A stretch of 64,000 nt of DNA from Beaufortia kweichowensis. Taxonomy: Eukaryota; Chordata; Actinopteri; Cypriniformes; Gastromyzontidae. The first letter of the stretch is position 1. Each line of letters starts with the position of its first letter. Where the stretch lies: NCBI GenBank assembly GCA_019155185.1, contig CM032816.1, positions 6,798,510 through 6,862,509 on the forward strand, written 5' to 3'. The translations under genes were made by a program, and so were the position numbers. Below, piece after piece: positions 39,701-56,695 of this stretch. Below the pieces are notes generated by a model. The model worked only from the letters and a program-made list of their open reading frames with translations. It had not been told where the DNA came from and made no database searches.

Positions 39701-40591
39701 CAAACCTACAGGACCACCAGGAAGCTGATTCGGGACGATTGCTTTGATCTGGTCAGATTTGGGCTCACTGGCAACTGTGTTTTGAAACGCCACGGAAGTG
39801 GACCCGAGACCCAATCCTGAGACTTTGGGGTCACCTCCATTGTGTACAACAGTTGTGATGGTATTAGGAGGCCTGTGCAGTGCAATGGTGGGATTTGCTT
39901 GACTGTCTAATGGTTGTGACAGTGTGCTGTTGGGCTGAGCTGTCACGAAAGCGGTATTTGTGTTATTAGGAGCAGACATGTTGCTTTTACCTACACCTGA
40001 ACCAATGTCAGTACCATTTACACTGCCGGGTCTGGCTTCAACTTGCAATCCCGCCACAGAAGCGGGAGCAGATGCGATAACAGAAGAGTTCAATGTGCCG
40101 GTGCTTCCGTTCACACTCTGTATTCTGGCGGGAACGGTCCGGATGTGATTCGTGTTGGGATGAGAGTCGGTTGCTGCTGCGTCACTTGAACAGCTCGCGG
40201 ACAAAGTTGATGGATTTGATGCCGCCGCTCCCGGTGAATGATATTGCGCCCTATTCGCAACCGTAACCAAAGATGCAGAGTTATTAGACAAGTTTGAGGC
40301 GGAAGGGACTGAATTAGACGCTTGTATCCTTTCTGGACCGTTTTCCACGGACTTTCCCTCCTGATTTCGCTCTGACTGACGCTGCTGCTCCAGTGTTGTT
40401 CCTACTTGGGCGGGCAGCAATTTTCCCAAGTGTGGATTTATCACGTTTGAGGACGAACCCGGTCTCCTGGTCTCCGCTGACTTGTTTTGTCCACCAAGCT
40501 GCGATTCTAACGAGCCTACGAGATCACTGACGGCTTTCTCGTCCACTTCGGAGTAGAGCATATCTTCCAGTGGATCGGGGACGCCCGCCAT
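14797..40591 (-). CDS. taf4: TAF4, TFIID subunit (14 exons, complete)
   Basis: Exons in transcript order: 40591-39424, 39314-39154, 37798-37625, 37311-37189, 36690-36601, 36508-36323, 36229-36154, 36014-35909, 35513-35344, 32990-32860, 31605-31480, 29879-29823, 25314-25195, 14970-14797. Phases agree throughout; product 953 aa. TAF4 is a core TFIID subunit that pairs with TAF12 by a histone fold and receives activator signals in the nucleus. Visible parts: N-terminal SEVDEKAVSDLVGSLESQL; a long Ser/Thr/Pro/Gln-rich disordered region; TAFH (NHR1) domain near 502-575 (ENVKKCKNFLATLIKLAS, SSPQPYLIPFLK); C-terminal TAF4 domain from about 695 (DDDDINDVASMAGVNL) through RQEDPEQARLKQKAKE and AAIGPRKKRKLD to the terminal QRITRVNLRDLIFCLEQE. 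The N-terminus and most conserved residues favour TAF4 over TAF4B, but a few (GVNLNEENA) are TAF4B-like, so it may be a fish paralogue. Human TAF4 is about 1085 aa. Confidence 0.93.
17711..17966. repeat. foldback MITE, cyprinid type, near full length
   Basis: Left arm AAAGGACAGAGTTCACCCAA and right arm TTTTTGGGTGAACTATCC are inverted repeats of one another. Internal foldback segments AAGATATTTTGAGAAATG and TTCTTCAAAATATCTTC are also present. It is the most complete copy of the family here. Confidence 0.85.
20920..21110. promoter_or_regulatory. candidate conserved non-coding element in taf4 intron 13
   Basis: Dense homeodomain-type cores (TTTAATTAGC, GGTAATTAATTT) and an ATTAGCAAAGATTAACAA string within a complex, non-repetitive block, flanked by AT-rich low-complexity DNA. 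Texture suggests an enhancer, possibly serving the neighbouring developmental gene kctd15 rather than the housekeeping host gene. No alignment was available. Confidence 0.25.
23300..23580. promoter_or_regulatory. candidate conserved non-coding element in taf4 intron 13
   Basis: GC-richer, complex block containing CCCCCTCTCCTCCCCC, a TTTTAATTGTGG string and a GAGCGAG repeat (GTGAGCGAGCCCT, GTGAGCGAGAGCT). No ORF or repeat family explains it. Function is inferred only from contrast with flanking AT-rich intron. Confidence 0.2.
26249..26490. repeat. diverged foldback MITE
   Basis: Left end AAAGGGACAGTGCACCAAAA, then CATTCACTCACCCTCATG; right end CCTAAGGGTGAGAAAATG. Same family as 8831-9077 but more diverged in the centre. 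Confidence 0.5.
26690..27290. promoter_or_regulatory. candidate conserved non-coding block in taf4 intron 12
   Basis: Around 600 bp of complex, balanced-composition sequence with repeated TAAT/ATTA cores (GCTAATTCAAGG, GCTAATTAAGTCAGG, CGTTTAATGACTGACC) and no repeats or convincing ORF. Looks like regulatory DNA by texture only. Confidence 0.22.
27639..27708. repeat. (AG)n microsatellite
   Basis: About 70 bp of nearly perfect AG dinucleotides inside taf4 intron 12. It creates a false Arg-Glu repeat ORF on the plus strand. Length is likely to be polymorphic. Confidence 0.97.
29352..29420. repeat. MITE fragment
   Basis: AAAGGAAAGGTTAACCTAAA followed by ATGATTTACTCATCCTCATG resembles the left arm of the foldback MITE family. 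No right arm found. Confidence 0.4.
29880..31479 (-). other. taf4 intron 11
   Basis: No gene. Includes a complex block at 30185-30390 listed separately. The rest is AT-rich without a recognised repeat. Confidence 0.5.
30185..30390. promoter_or_regulatory. candidate conserved non-coding element in taf4 intron 11
   Basis: Contains CAATTAGCTGAATGCATTAA and TTAGAAATGGGACGCGG strings, a run of CpGs and GTCAACTAATTACC, within otherwise AT-rich intron. Homeodomain-type cores and a GC contrast suggest an enhancer; not tested by alignment. Confidence 0.25.
31606..35343 (-). other. taf4 introns 9 and 10 (around exon 32860-32990)
   Basis: Intron 10 (31606-32859) and intron 9 (32991-35343). No further exon is needed, since phases join correctly. 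Intron 9 has a CA-rich stretch (33160-33320) that produces a false 172-codon ORF on the plus strand, and a CCTAGCAAC-type minisatellite-like remnant at 33948-34036. Confidence 0.5.
33948..34036. repeat. degenerate minisatellite-like repeat
   Basis: Loose repeats of the form CATCCTAACAACCACC, CACCCTAGCAACTGTCC and GCCCTGACAACCAGCC. I recall similar CCTAGCAAC-type repeats as common in cyprinids. Confidence 0.45.
37799..39153 (-). other. taf4 intron 2
   Basis: AT-rich, without coding exons. Contains the second copy of the dispersed repeat (38976-39035) and the segment 38100-38420 with repeated ATTGCAATGGCATGCAAT-like strings that resembles 19040-19100. Confidence 0.45.
38976..39035. repeat. dispersed repeat, copy 2
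   Basis: Matches 11012-11070 with a one-base gap and about 80 percent identity, ending GATGAAAACC. Same orientation as copy 1. Confidence 0.55.
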
Positions 40592-41431
40592 CTTTGAGAG
40601 ACGCTTGAGATGTGCGCACCGCGCGTGCGTTGTTTTGCAGCTGAGGCATTGTGGGAAGTGTTATGACATCATGTGGAGTACATTTACAGCTGTTGTTGTC
40701 GTAAGCTTGTCATATCCAAAAAAGAATATTGAGATTATTGGATATATACAACATTGCACGTGTCTGCTAATCCACATAAGTGAAGAATAAAAAAGTATTT
40801 GTGCTGATCATAACAATAAATTCTTTGCGTGTCAATAACACACACGTATTAGATGATTTATGCGGAAATATCTGAAATATGTTTTTAAACACATATTCCA
40901 AGCTCTTGCGAAATGTAATATTTAGACGTGTAATAGTTTTAACATTTTGAACGTTTATAGCATTTTAAAAATATGTGTAAAACCAAATAAAACGTATTGA
41001 AATATCTTGCCCAGTAAGTCGATTTAATAATAACACAATTAAACCGCTAAATAATATTTAAAGTTTTATTTGAACAAATATTATTGTTTTAATCATGAAT
41101 AGTAAGCTTTTCAGGGTTATCTATTCGATCTGGACAAAACGTTGCCATTCATATAAATATCGGGATATGTTAAATGTTCAAATTTAATTTTGATGATTAA
41201 ATTTAGCAGATTTTCACTCTGTATTTTCATCTTTATACAATGGGTAACTGGACTAGTTCATCTAAACACCTGCGTAAATAAAACGCAACAATGAGCGTTC
41301 GGGAGTCTGGCTCGAGTGAAGATCACGTGGTACATAAATGAACCAACTAGATTGCGAGTCGTGTTGTACTGTCCAAAGGTTGAAAACAGCAGTATCGCTT
41401 TAGATCATTTCTAACCTTGCTGTCAGAAAGA
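40592..41431. promoter_or_regulatory. divergent promoter region between taf4 and dnajb9, with dnajb9 5' UTR exon
   Basis: taf4 begins at 40591 leftwards and the dnajb9 transcript begins near 41380 rightwards. A 5' UTR exon of dnajb9 ends at the donor AGAAAGA|GTAAGTGC (41431/41432). About 60 bp upstream of taf4's ATG, GCATTGTGGGAAGTG (40646-40660) is a minus-strand match to the CCCA-n-ATGC core of ZNF143/Staf sites. Upstream of dnajb9, CACGTG at 41324-41329 in the context GATCACGTGGT contains a CCACGT core on the minus strand, like XBP1/ATF6 unfolded-protein-response elements; this fits dnajb9 as a known XBP1 target. No perfect ERSE (CCAAT-N9-CCACG) was seen. Confidence 0.45.
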
Positions 41432-42081
41432 GTAAGTGCATATTTATGTTAACTGTTTATATCAGTATAGCATTTTTAATAGGGTGATTATAACGATCTA
41501 TTTATATGAAGTTTCTTTTACATTGTTATAGAGGATTAGAAAATGGTAGCAGACTGGCTAATGTTTTCTTATGAAAGTTGGTTTCATTTTAGGGGTAATA
41601 GAGGTTTTGCAAGGCATAGCACAGAATCATTCTTAACAGATGAGACCATATAGAAAATCTTATGCATTGCAAAATATGATAAAAAATACTGAACATCTTT
41701 GCAAAAATGTCTCATACAATCATTATATATGTAAATATAACATAAATATATAATCATTAGGGTCGGTAAACAGTTACGCATTTTACAAAATCAAATAGAT
41801 GATTATGTAAATATTATTTAAAACGGTAAACGACTGTGTTAAGCAAAGGGGCGTGGCGCACTTGTAGCAATTTTACTTTAGGTTACATTTTTGCATGAAT
41901 CATGAATCATTCTTTTATGAATATCTCTGTTCTTGTTGAATGTTTAGTTTTGTTTTCATCCAAAATAAATGTTTGTGTTAATGTTTTAATGTAGTGTGAC
42001 ATTGTTAGTAAGATGCAAAGTTTTTGTGTTAAACTAAACAAAGTTCTCTTTCCTCCACTCTCTTAGCAGACAGCCAGAAGA

Positions 42082-42849
42082 ATGGCCACGGCACAGTCAA
42101 CGCTGATGTTCGCAGTGTGCATCTTGATGATAACAGAACTTATATTGGCCATAAAAGACTATTATGACATTCTAGGTGTCCCGAAAGATGCTTCTGAAAG
42201 GCAAATAAAAAAAGCTTTTCACAAGCTTGCAATGAAATATCATCCAGACAAAAACAAAAGCCCTGATGCAGAAGCAAAATTCAGAGAGATTGCAGATGGT
42301 AAGTGCTATAGAATGTTTTTTTTTACTGCTACCGTTGTCATATATGTTTGATCCTCTGCTTAATATAATGATCTACAAATCAATAGTTTATTTATGAGCA
42401 AATTCTCTTGTTTCATAGCATACGAAACCCTATCTGATGAGAAGAGAAGACGGGAATACGACCAGTTAAAAGACAGTCCGTTTACTAATGAAAACATGGG
42501 TGGAGCAGGGGGTGAGCAACGTTTCCATCAGTCCTTTGATTACAATGACATGTTCAGAGACTTTGATATCTACAGCCAAAACAGGCATGCTCGGCCGAAA
42601 CGTCATTTTGACGAACACTTTAGAGCCCACCAGCAATCACACAACCGCCATAAGAGACACTTCCAGGGTACTTTTGGTACTGGCATCTTTGAAGACATGT
42701 TTGAAGATATGGAGAAGATGTTTACATTTGACAGGCATGTCAAAAGGACAGAAAGCAGGTTTCAGGGAACATCCAAACAGCACTGCAGAACTGTAACCCA
42801 AAGAAGGGGGAACATGGTGACCACTTACACTGACTGCACCTCATCCTAA
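42082..42849 (+). CDS. dnajb9: DNAJB9 / ERdj4, ER-resident J-domain co-chaperone
   Basis: Two coding exons, 42082-42298 and 42419-42849, joined in phase 1; product 215 aa, close to mammalian DNAJB9 (about 223). DNAJB9 sits in the ER lumen, stimulates the ATPase of BiP, promotes degradation of misfolded proteins and restrains IRE1 signalling. Residues 1-24 form a hydrophobic signal sequence or anchor (LMFAVCILMITELILA). The J domain runs from about 26 to 90 with YYDILGVPKDASE, the HPD motif at 54-56 and the strongly conserved KNKSPDAEAKFREIADAYE. After a histidine and arginine-rich linker, the C-terminus has the family signature FEDMFEDMEKMF and CRTVTQRRGNMVTTYTDC. The acceptor before the start codon is a TAGCAG doublet (NAGNAG), in 5' UTR. 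Teleosts have two paralogues; which one this is cannot be decided here. Confidence 0.95.
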
Positions 42850-43960
42850 ATATCGGAGTGGACCACAGCTCTGAGGATCAAACTACTATTATTTTGTTGT
42901 CTGACTGACTTATTGTTTTGCTGCTGTGAAGAGTGAGGTTTGGTTTTACTTGTGAGGGTCATTTTGACATTTAAAACACTGTGTTGGATATTAGCTGCAA
43001 CATCTTACACATTAATCTGTAAAAACTGTCATTAATTTGATAGTTACAGACTATATTTAATTTTAATCTTTAAATGAATTATTACTCCATTTATTAGTGT
43101 GCATATATGTTTAAATTGCACTTATTTAATATATATAGCAAGTTACTATACATAGAAAATTAATTGCTTTTTTAAGTGTTAGTCTTTACTACTTATTATT
43201 CCCTGCTAAACCCCAGTAGAGTGATGCATCACATCAAACTAACCACATATTTCTTCCATTAGCTAATTTACTTACTCAAAAATATGAATAGTTGAGCCTC
43301 ATATTTTACAAACACCTAGTCTCTTATTTTTGTGTGAAGCTAATCAGATGTTTGATGTATTGCTGTGAATAATATAGTTCATTATATATAAATAGTTTCT
43401 TTTAAATAACACTTATTAGATAGAGAGGTGCCTTTCCCACTCATTGTGGTAAATTCAATTGGAATGTAAACCAAATTGGAGCACTTTTTTGAACTCGTGT
43501 ATTAGTTTGCATGGTAGAAAATAGCAGAGCCTTTGTCATAAATCTTTTGTCCAGTTGGGTTTGTAAACAGCTTTTGTTTTAGGAAAGCAAACCAAGTCTG
43601 ACAGGTCAATGTATATAACATCCATTCAATTATTTGTAACAAAGGATTTGCCTGAAGATGTAGTTCTTTCCTTGAACTTCTTTTCTTTTGATGTAAATAC
43701 ATGTATAACCCAGCTCTATTCTTATTTGATATCACCTGTGTTGAATGTTTTGTGATGATAATCTTGTGCAATATTTACAGGCAGCTGTCACGTTGGTATA
43801 TATGTTACCTGCTGTCATAGTTGTTGAGTCTTAACAGACTCTTTAGGCACTTTCTTTATTTTAATCCCATGGATAAAAATCTGAAATATGCTATTTGAAC
43901 CCAGATGTATGACAACATTTATTTGTTTGAACAATAAATAGTGTTTAAAACTGTATGTTT
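42850..43960 (+). other. dnajb9: dnajb9 3' UTR
   Basis: AT-rich sequence after the dnajb9 stop, ending near an AATAAA at 43933-43938. No ORF of interest. The dnm1l promoter begins within about 300 bp. Confidence 0.6.
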
Positions 43961-44239
43961 TGTGACCTTTTCTTAACGCAGATTTTTTTCTTTATTATGT
44001 ATTTGTGGCCTATTAGGGAGTATTTTTAGCATCCTCAATACACTTCTTCTTTACAATTTTGATATATTTTAATGATATTATTGATATATTTAGGGCCATA
44101 ACAATTCAGTTTACGTCAGTATCTGCAGGGTGTTCATTCCTTGTAATCTTTTCGCTTCTCCTGCATTACACGCGCCTTACTCATAAAACTTGTTTTTCTT
44201 AATGCCCAAAATATTTTGTTTCGCCTCATAGTTACGGTT

Positions 44240-44487
44240 GCCTCGGCGCACACGCCCAGAACAATGCATGGAAATGTAGTTTACTTTCTGAAATTTCAAA
44301 AAGTAAGTTCAACAGCTGTTCACCCGCGTAGTACTACAACTCCCAGAATGCACCGCGGCGCAGTTTTTCCGCGGCCGGGTTGGTTCATGGTGCCTGTGTG
44401 AGGGACATTGGATGACTTTGTGCCGTGTTTAGCCGGGGTGCTTGCCTTAGCTCATTCATTTTGACAGGGAAAGGGAACGTCAACGCG
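44240..44487 (+). promoter_or_regulatory. dnm1l: dnm1l promoter and 5' UTR with ZNF143/Staf-type site
   Basis: A near-consensus ZNF143 (Staf/SBS) element occupies 44333-44357: ACTACAA then CTCCCAGAATGC then ACCGCG. An imperfect second copy lies on the opposite strand at 44261-44280 (ACTACATTTCC then ATGCATTGT), missing about three bases of the consensus centre. The area is CpG-rich and lacks a TATA box, typical of a housekeeping promoter. The ATG follows at 44488. Confidence 0.6.
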
Positions 44488-52029
<7,542 letters not shown>

Positions 52030-52340
52030 AGTCCCACCCAGATGTACAAGCCCCTCCCCCTGTGGTCTGCACCGGCCCTTTCTGTCTGGATCTCTCAGAC
52101 AGCCAACTTGAAAAATGCACTGCTGTCAATTTACGTGTAACGAATATAGTTTTATGATAAATGCCATGGACTTGAGCTACATTGATGGCATCACAGTCTG
52201 CACAACATCCCATTCAGTGATATCTTCATTCATGTATGTAAGCTACCATGTAAGCTCCAGATAATATGTGTGGCCTGTTAAAGGACCGCGTGTACCTGAT
52301 GTAGCCTAAATTAAAGTTAGTGATATTGGAAAAAACTGAA
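52030..52340 (+). other. dnm1l: dnm1l 3' UTR
   Basis: Follows the dnm1l stop. A variant signal ATTAAA at 52310-52315 is the best candidate. The opposing troponin T gene has AATAAA at 52600-52595 on the minus strand, so the two transcripts end about 250 bp apart. Confidence 0.5.
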
Positions 52341-52594
52341 TTTTGTGTTTTGGGCTGTGATAAATATCTGTGCTTTAATTGTTATAATAGGAAGGAGAGA
52401 TAAGAACGTCATGGATTCATTTGTAACATTTACTATAAATATTTAATTTCATCACATTGATGCTTTTTCTACTTTTCGTTGTATTTAAAATGATAGTTGG
52501 GGTGATATAATGGGATTGATGCTGGTTTATGATGCAAGTTCAACATTTTCATCTTGAATATGAATTCATATCAACTGGACACAGTCAGTGAAAA

Positions 52595-52762
52595 TTTATT
52601 CATGACATTGAAAAGTAAAAATGTACAGCCTGAGCATTTTTGTACATTCAGAACAATTTGAAATATATCCATAAAACAAACAGATGAGCTAAAACAACAA
52701 GAAAACACTTTTAAAATGCAAGAAGACACGAACTCCTCTGATCTGTTGCCTGCCGTCTTCAT
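52595..52762 (-). other. troponin T 3' UTR
   Basis: Short sequence from the stop (52765-52763) to AATAAA on the minus strand at 52600-52595. Short 3' UTRs are usual for troponin T genes. Confidence 0.65.
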
Positions 52763-55295
52763 CTATCTTAGCCTTCCTCCCATTTTGCCTTTGCCACGGC
52801 CCTTGGCGCTAAGCAATAGAAAAACAAGAGGTTTTAAATAGCTGTTTTTCTCTTTAGAATTGAAAATTGTTCATGAGATTGTGATTCTTACCTCTGGTGA
52901 TCCTGAACTCGTGAAAGGAGCTGATTTATCTGTAAGACACAAACAGACGTTAGACACTAATAGAATAAAGTGATAATGAACACAATCTGTTTACCTTGAA
53001 ACAAGCTTCAGCAGAAAACCGTGAATTGTTATTTCTTCAAAAATTAAACTTTTTTTGCGGTTTGTGCTCGAGGTTTTACATCGTGCTTAAAAACAGAGCA
53101 CCACGGCAATGATGAAAATATTGTACTCTGGAAATAATTTTAGGTGCTTCTCTCTGAATTATATTTTGACCTTTTAGGTGTAGATCATATCAAATAATAT
53201 TCAATTATGATGGCCTATACCAGCATCTTAAGAAACCTAGAAAGGCACTTAAACGTTCATATGTCATACGTGATGGATGAATCTTAGTAAAGGTAAATAT
53301 CACTTACGTCATATTTCTGGCGTTTGAATTTCTCGTTCATATCATACTTCTCTGCCTCCAGCTGCATCAACCACTGCCACAGCTCACTGGCTTTATCCCT
53401 GCAAAGAATGATGAAAACGGCAACAAATTACAGCAGTTACTTGGTGTTTTTCTGTATTGGATCTATTGTACTTCAAAAAGCTGAATTGAGAAATATTGTT
53501 GATATATATTTTTCGACTTGGAAGTCTGCTTCCAAGTCCAAAAAGTACTGCCGTACCTTAGTTTGTCCTCGCTCATATGATCAATGCTAAGTGGCTTTCG
53601 TCGCTCCGCCAGTATCTTCTTCTTTTTCTCTCTTTCTGTCTGTTTCTTGGCACCTTTGCGGCCTTCACCCTATTGGCCCAACAATATGATATAATGAATT
53701 AGATGAGGGAAACAGCACAAAATGATCATGTGACTTGCGTACAACGAGTCTCGTGTCTTATGACCTGTTTACTGACGCCGCCGTACTGATGGGTCATGTT
53801 AGTCAGCGCTTTCTTCTTCTTGGCATCATCATCCTGTTTCTTTCTCTGTTCCTCTTGTTCCTTCCTTTCTCTCTCTTCCTGCATGTTATATTACATCTAT
53901 GTTATAGATTATAGATATTGAGAAGTTGTGGGCTTTCAATATGGTGGTAACTCACAGCGAGTCTGGCCTGACGTTCCTTCTCTCTCTCGGCACGAACTCG
54001 CTGCTGTTCGGCTCTCTCTGTGCGCCTCTTCTCCTGTTTAAACACATGCATTTACAGAATCTGCTGGGTGTTTGTAGATTATAAAAATTGCATTTTGTGT
54101 TTATTACTGCCCTGAAGAAGGCTTTTTGACATAACAGATATTTGTCCTGAGAAGTCCCAATGTTCTCAGCAAAAAACCTCCAGGTCTTGGTTTTCTCAAG
54201 TTTTCCTCACAGTGTCTCAATGATATTTCGGTCTAGTAATGCTATACAGGAAAACCTTAGAGACTCTCACAAAAAGCTACAGGCAATCATAGATGCTTAA
54301 AGAGACAAGTAGTAGTAGATAATTTTTGTAATCTGTTATTATTTTGTCTTGTGGAGTATACATAAAAATCTGTTGGGCTGCTTTCTCAAGTAAATAAGGA
54401 ACAAAATGTTATTTTTATAGCCACTATTATATGTTACCATGTTTATCATATTTAGGAAAAAAGGTTACTCGTTCTGCAAGGTGTATACATTTAAAAGCAG
54501 TTTTAAAACACATATAAACATATTTATAACACAGCGAATGTATTAAAAAACACTCACGATTCTGTTGACGAGAGCAATGAGCTCTTCTTCATCTTTCTGT
54601 CTCTGAACAAAATGAGCTTCGATGAGTGACTGCAGCTCGGCCAAATCCTTCTCCTGACGCTTACGGCTTATGTCCTGTTACACATACAAATGCTGCAGGT
54701 TACTGTGTAGAAGGAAAGAAAGGTGTGAGATCAAACACAAAAACATCTCCAACTTACATCAAAATCAACTTTTTCTCCCTCTGGAATCTTTGGTGCTTGG
54801 ATATTTGGCATAAACCTGAAAGTTAAGGCACACTTAAGCATCCATACTGTGTGTTTTGTCATATATCTGATGATGGATACAGAGGAATATGAAGCTTACT
54901 TTGGTTTGGACTTGGAGTCCTCCACTAGAATTTAAGAGATGTGTTTGTTTTTATCAGCAATCGAATAAAATAAAAAAACAAGCAAAAAACAAATAAATAA
55001 ATTATATATGTTATGGGCATTATGGTATATTTGTTTTAAGTTATGTTTTAAGTTATTACAAACACTTCAAATACACATTTTTCTCTGTGATACAATACCT
55101 TCCTCCCTTTTTTAAATGAGGCAACACATACACACAAACACAGAGACACAATAGATTCATGAGAAAATAGTGAAATAAATTGCACAGTTTATAGCTAATA
55201 TGTTTTGAGTGATAAAAAAATAAATTGCAAAACTGAAAAAAGTTAAAGATTGTTACTTACTGAACATCATCCATTACCTCCTCTGTATCAGACAT
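52763..55295 (-). CDS. troponin T (cardiac/fast type), thin-filament tropomyosin-binding subunit
   Basis: Coding exons in order: 55295-55261, 55106-55099 (8 nt), 54924-54900, 54815-54758, 54674-54558, 54033-53956, 53878-53765, 53669-53557, 53398-53308, 52929-52892, 52808-52763; 240 aa. A 5' UTR exon ends at a donor near 55410. Troponin T anchors the troponin complex to tropomyosin and passes the calcium signal in striated muscle. Seen: a short acidic N-terminus (MSDTEEVMDDVQEEVEDSK), the tropomyosin-binding block (PKIPEGEKVDFDDI, EKDLAELQSLIEAHF, RRTERAEQQR, EKERQARLAEE), the second block (QTEREKKKKILAERRKPL) and the basic C-terminus GKGKMGGRLR. The usual C-terminal GR-W-K is replaced by GRLR. 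QTEREKKKKILAERR favours TNNT2; ERRKPLSIDH and KRQKYDI favour TNNT3, so the subtype is left open (a fish tnnt2-like paralogue is my best guess). Confidence 0.92.
53515..53538. other. perfect 10-bp hairpin in troponin T intron
   Basis: GACTTGGAAG, a TCTG loop, then CTTCCAAGTC. On the transcript it begins about 18 nt after the donor of exon 53669-53557, in a short 158-bp intron. It could form a stem in the pre-mRNA. Confidence 0.75.
55099..55106 (-). CDS. 8-nt microexon of troponin T
   Basis: The first coding exon ends in phase 2 (GTT CA|GTAAG) and the next recognised exon must be entered in phase 1 (TG GAG GAC TCC). They cannot join directly. GGAGGAAG, preceded by AG and followed by GTATTG, is exactly 8 nt, converts phase 2 to 1 and gives CAG GAG GAA GTG (Q-E-E-V), an acidic sequence expected in this N-terminal region. 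Very short exons are typical of troponin T genes. The acceptor has a poor pyrimidine tract, so this remains a prediction. Confidence 0.7.
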
Positions 55296-55297
55296 AT

Positions 55298-56695
55298 CTG
55301 TCAACACAGATTAGAGGCAGCTTAAAATAAATATCAAATCCAGCAATTATGTTGTCATTAATATCATACTTAAATATTGTGATGCATTTTTTAAGTTACG
55401 AAGTTACCTAGGTTTTTTGTCAACCTCAGAGATCGGTTGTTCTTTCTTTAGAGTTCAGCGTTGAGACAGGTGGGCTCAGACTGACATACATACAGACATA
55501 ACACACCACGTGACCACAATGTCCTTCCATTGGTGTTCCGAGAGCCTTCGTCTATTGTTAGACCTTCAAATGCATTTCAGTGAAATTCTAAAACCCGACA
55601 TTCTGTTCAACCCCCCCTGTACCAACGGCCTTGTTTTGTCACCTCATGAAACCCAATACATTTAGAGAGAAATGACACACACAGAGAGCTGATAGATGTA
55701 TCTTTTCTTTACTGTGAAAGCTTGTATGATGATACAATAATTATACAAATGGTTGGCTAAATACTGACAATTCAAACGGGTTAGAAACAGATGCAGAAAC
55801 AGCATGGTAATGCATTTTATTGATTTTGTGCAAGAACTGTAACTGTAAAAGCATCTTTATTTTTGTTGTTGCAAATGTGTAGTGTTTATAGCATGACTTT
55901 GAGAATGTAAATGCAAATGACATAAATCCAGCCATGCAAAAAGCGACAAAATAGACAAGATATAACACGGGAGAATAATGTTTAATGCACCTCAATGGGA
56001 CAAAAAAAGATTTAAAGGCACTTTATATCAAGATAGTATCAGGTTTATTTCATTAATCAGACACGATAGATAAAATGCTAGATAAACCCTAAATATTATG
56101 TTGTTGTCGTTTTTTTTAGACATATTTTGAGTCTGCTCAAGAGAGAGACCAAAGCTGTCTTATATAAGTAAATTGAATAAATGAAAATGATTTAGATGAA
56201 AGAGACATTCAAGCACAGAGCTGGATGATGATTCTAACCTTATTTCAGTCATTTAGATTTTATTTAGATTTTTATTAGGGTTTATTCTTACCTGTCTATT
56301 ATTAATATCATAATCATAATTTGGTGGTTTTCAACTGGTGGGCTGCAGGTCTGTTCTTGTATGGTCACAGACAACACAATGTTAAATGCAAATAATAACA
56401 TGCAACTAAACAAATAATCGTGCATAGATAAAAAAATTGTAATTGGATATTTTTATGTTTTTTAACACTACATAATACAATATGTTTTGCTCGGTGTTTG
56501 TTCCATATGTTTGGCTGATAAGTCACACTTCTGCTCTTCCAAAGTCATATCAATATTTATCTATTTAAATATTTATAGCAATTATATGTCAATTTAACAA
56601 TTTTGGTCACCACTTGATGTCCAATGTATCATCATGTACATTTCATTACAGGCATGTCTTCAGTTTTGGCTGATTCAGGAATCTGTCAGATGCCT
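55298..56695 (-). other. troponin T 5' region and caldesmon 3' end
   Basis: Contains the troponin T 5' UTR exon (ending at a GTAACTTC donor near 55410, starting around 55480) and its promoter. Further right, two minus-strand AATAAA signals (56276-56271 and 56286-56281) are candidates for the end of the caldesmon transcript. The intergenic gap is then only about 0.8 kb. ORFs are random. Confidence 0.4.
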
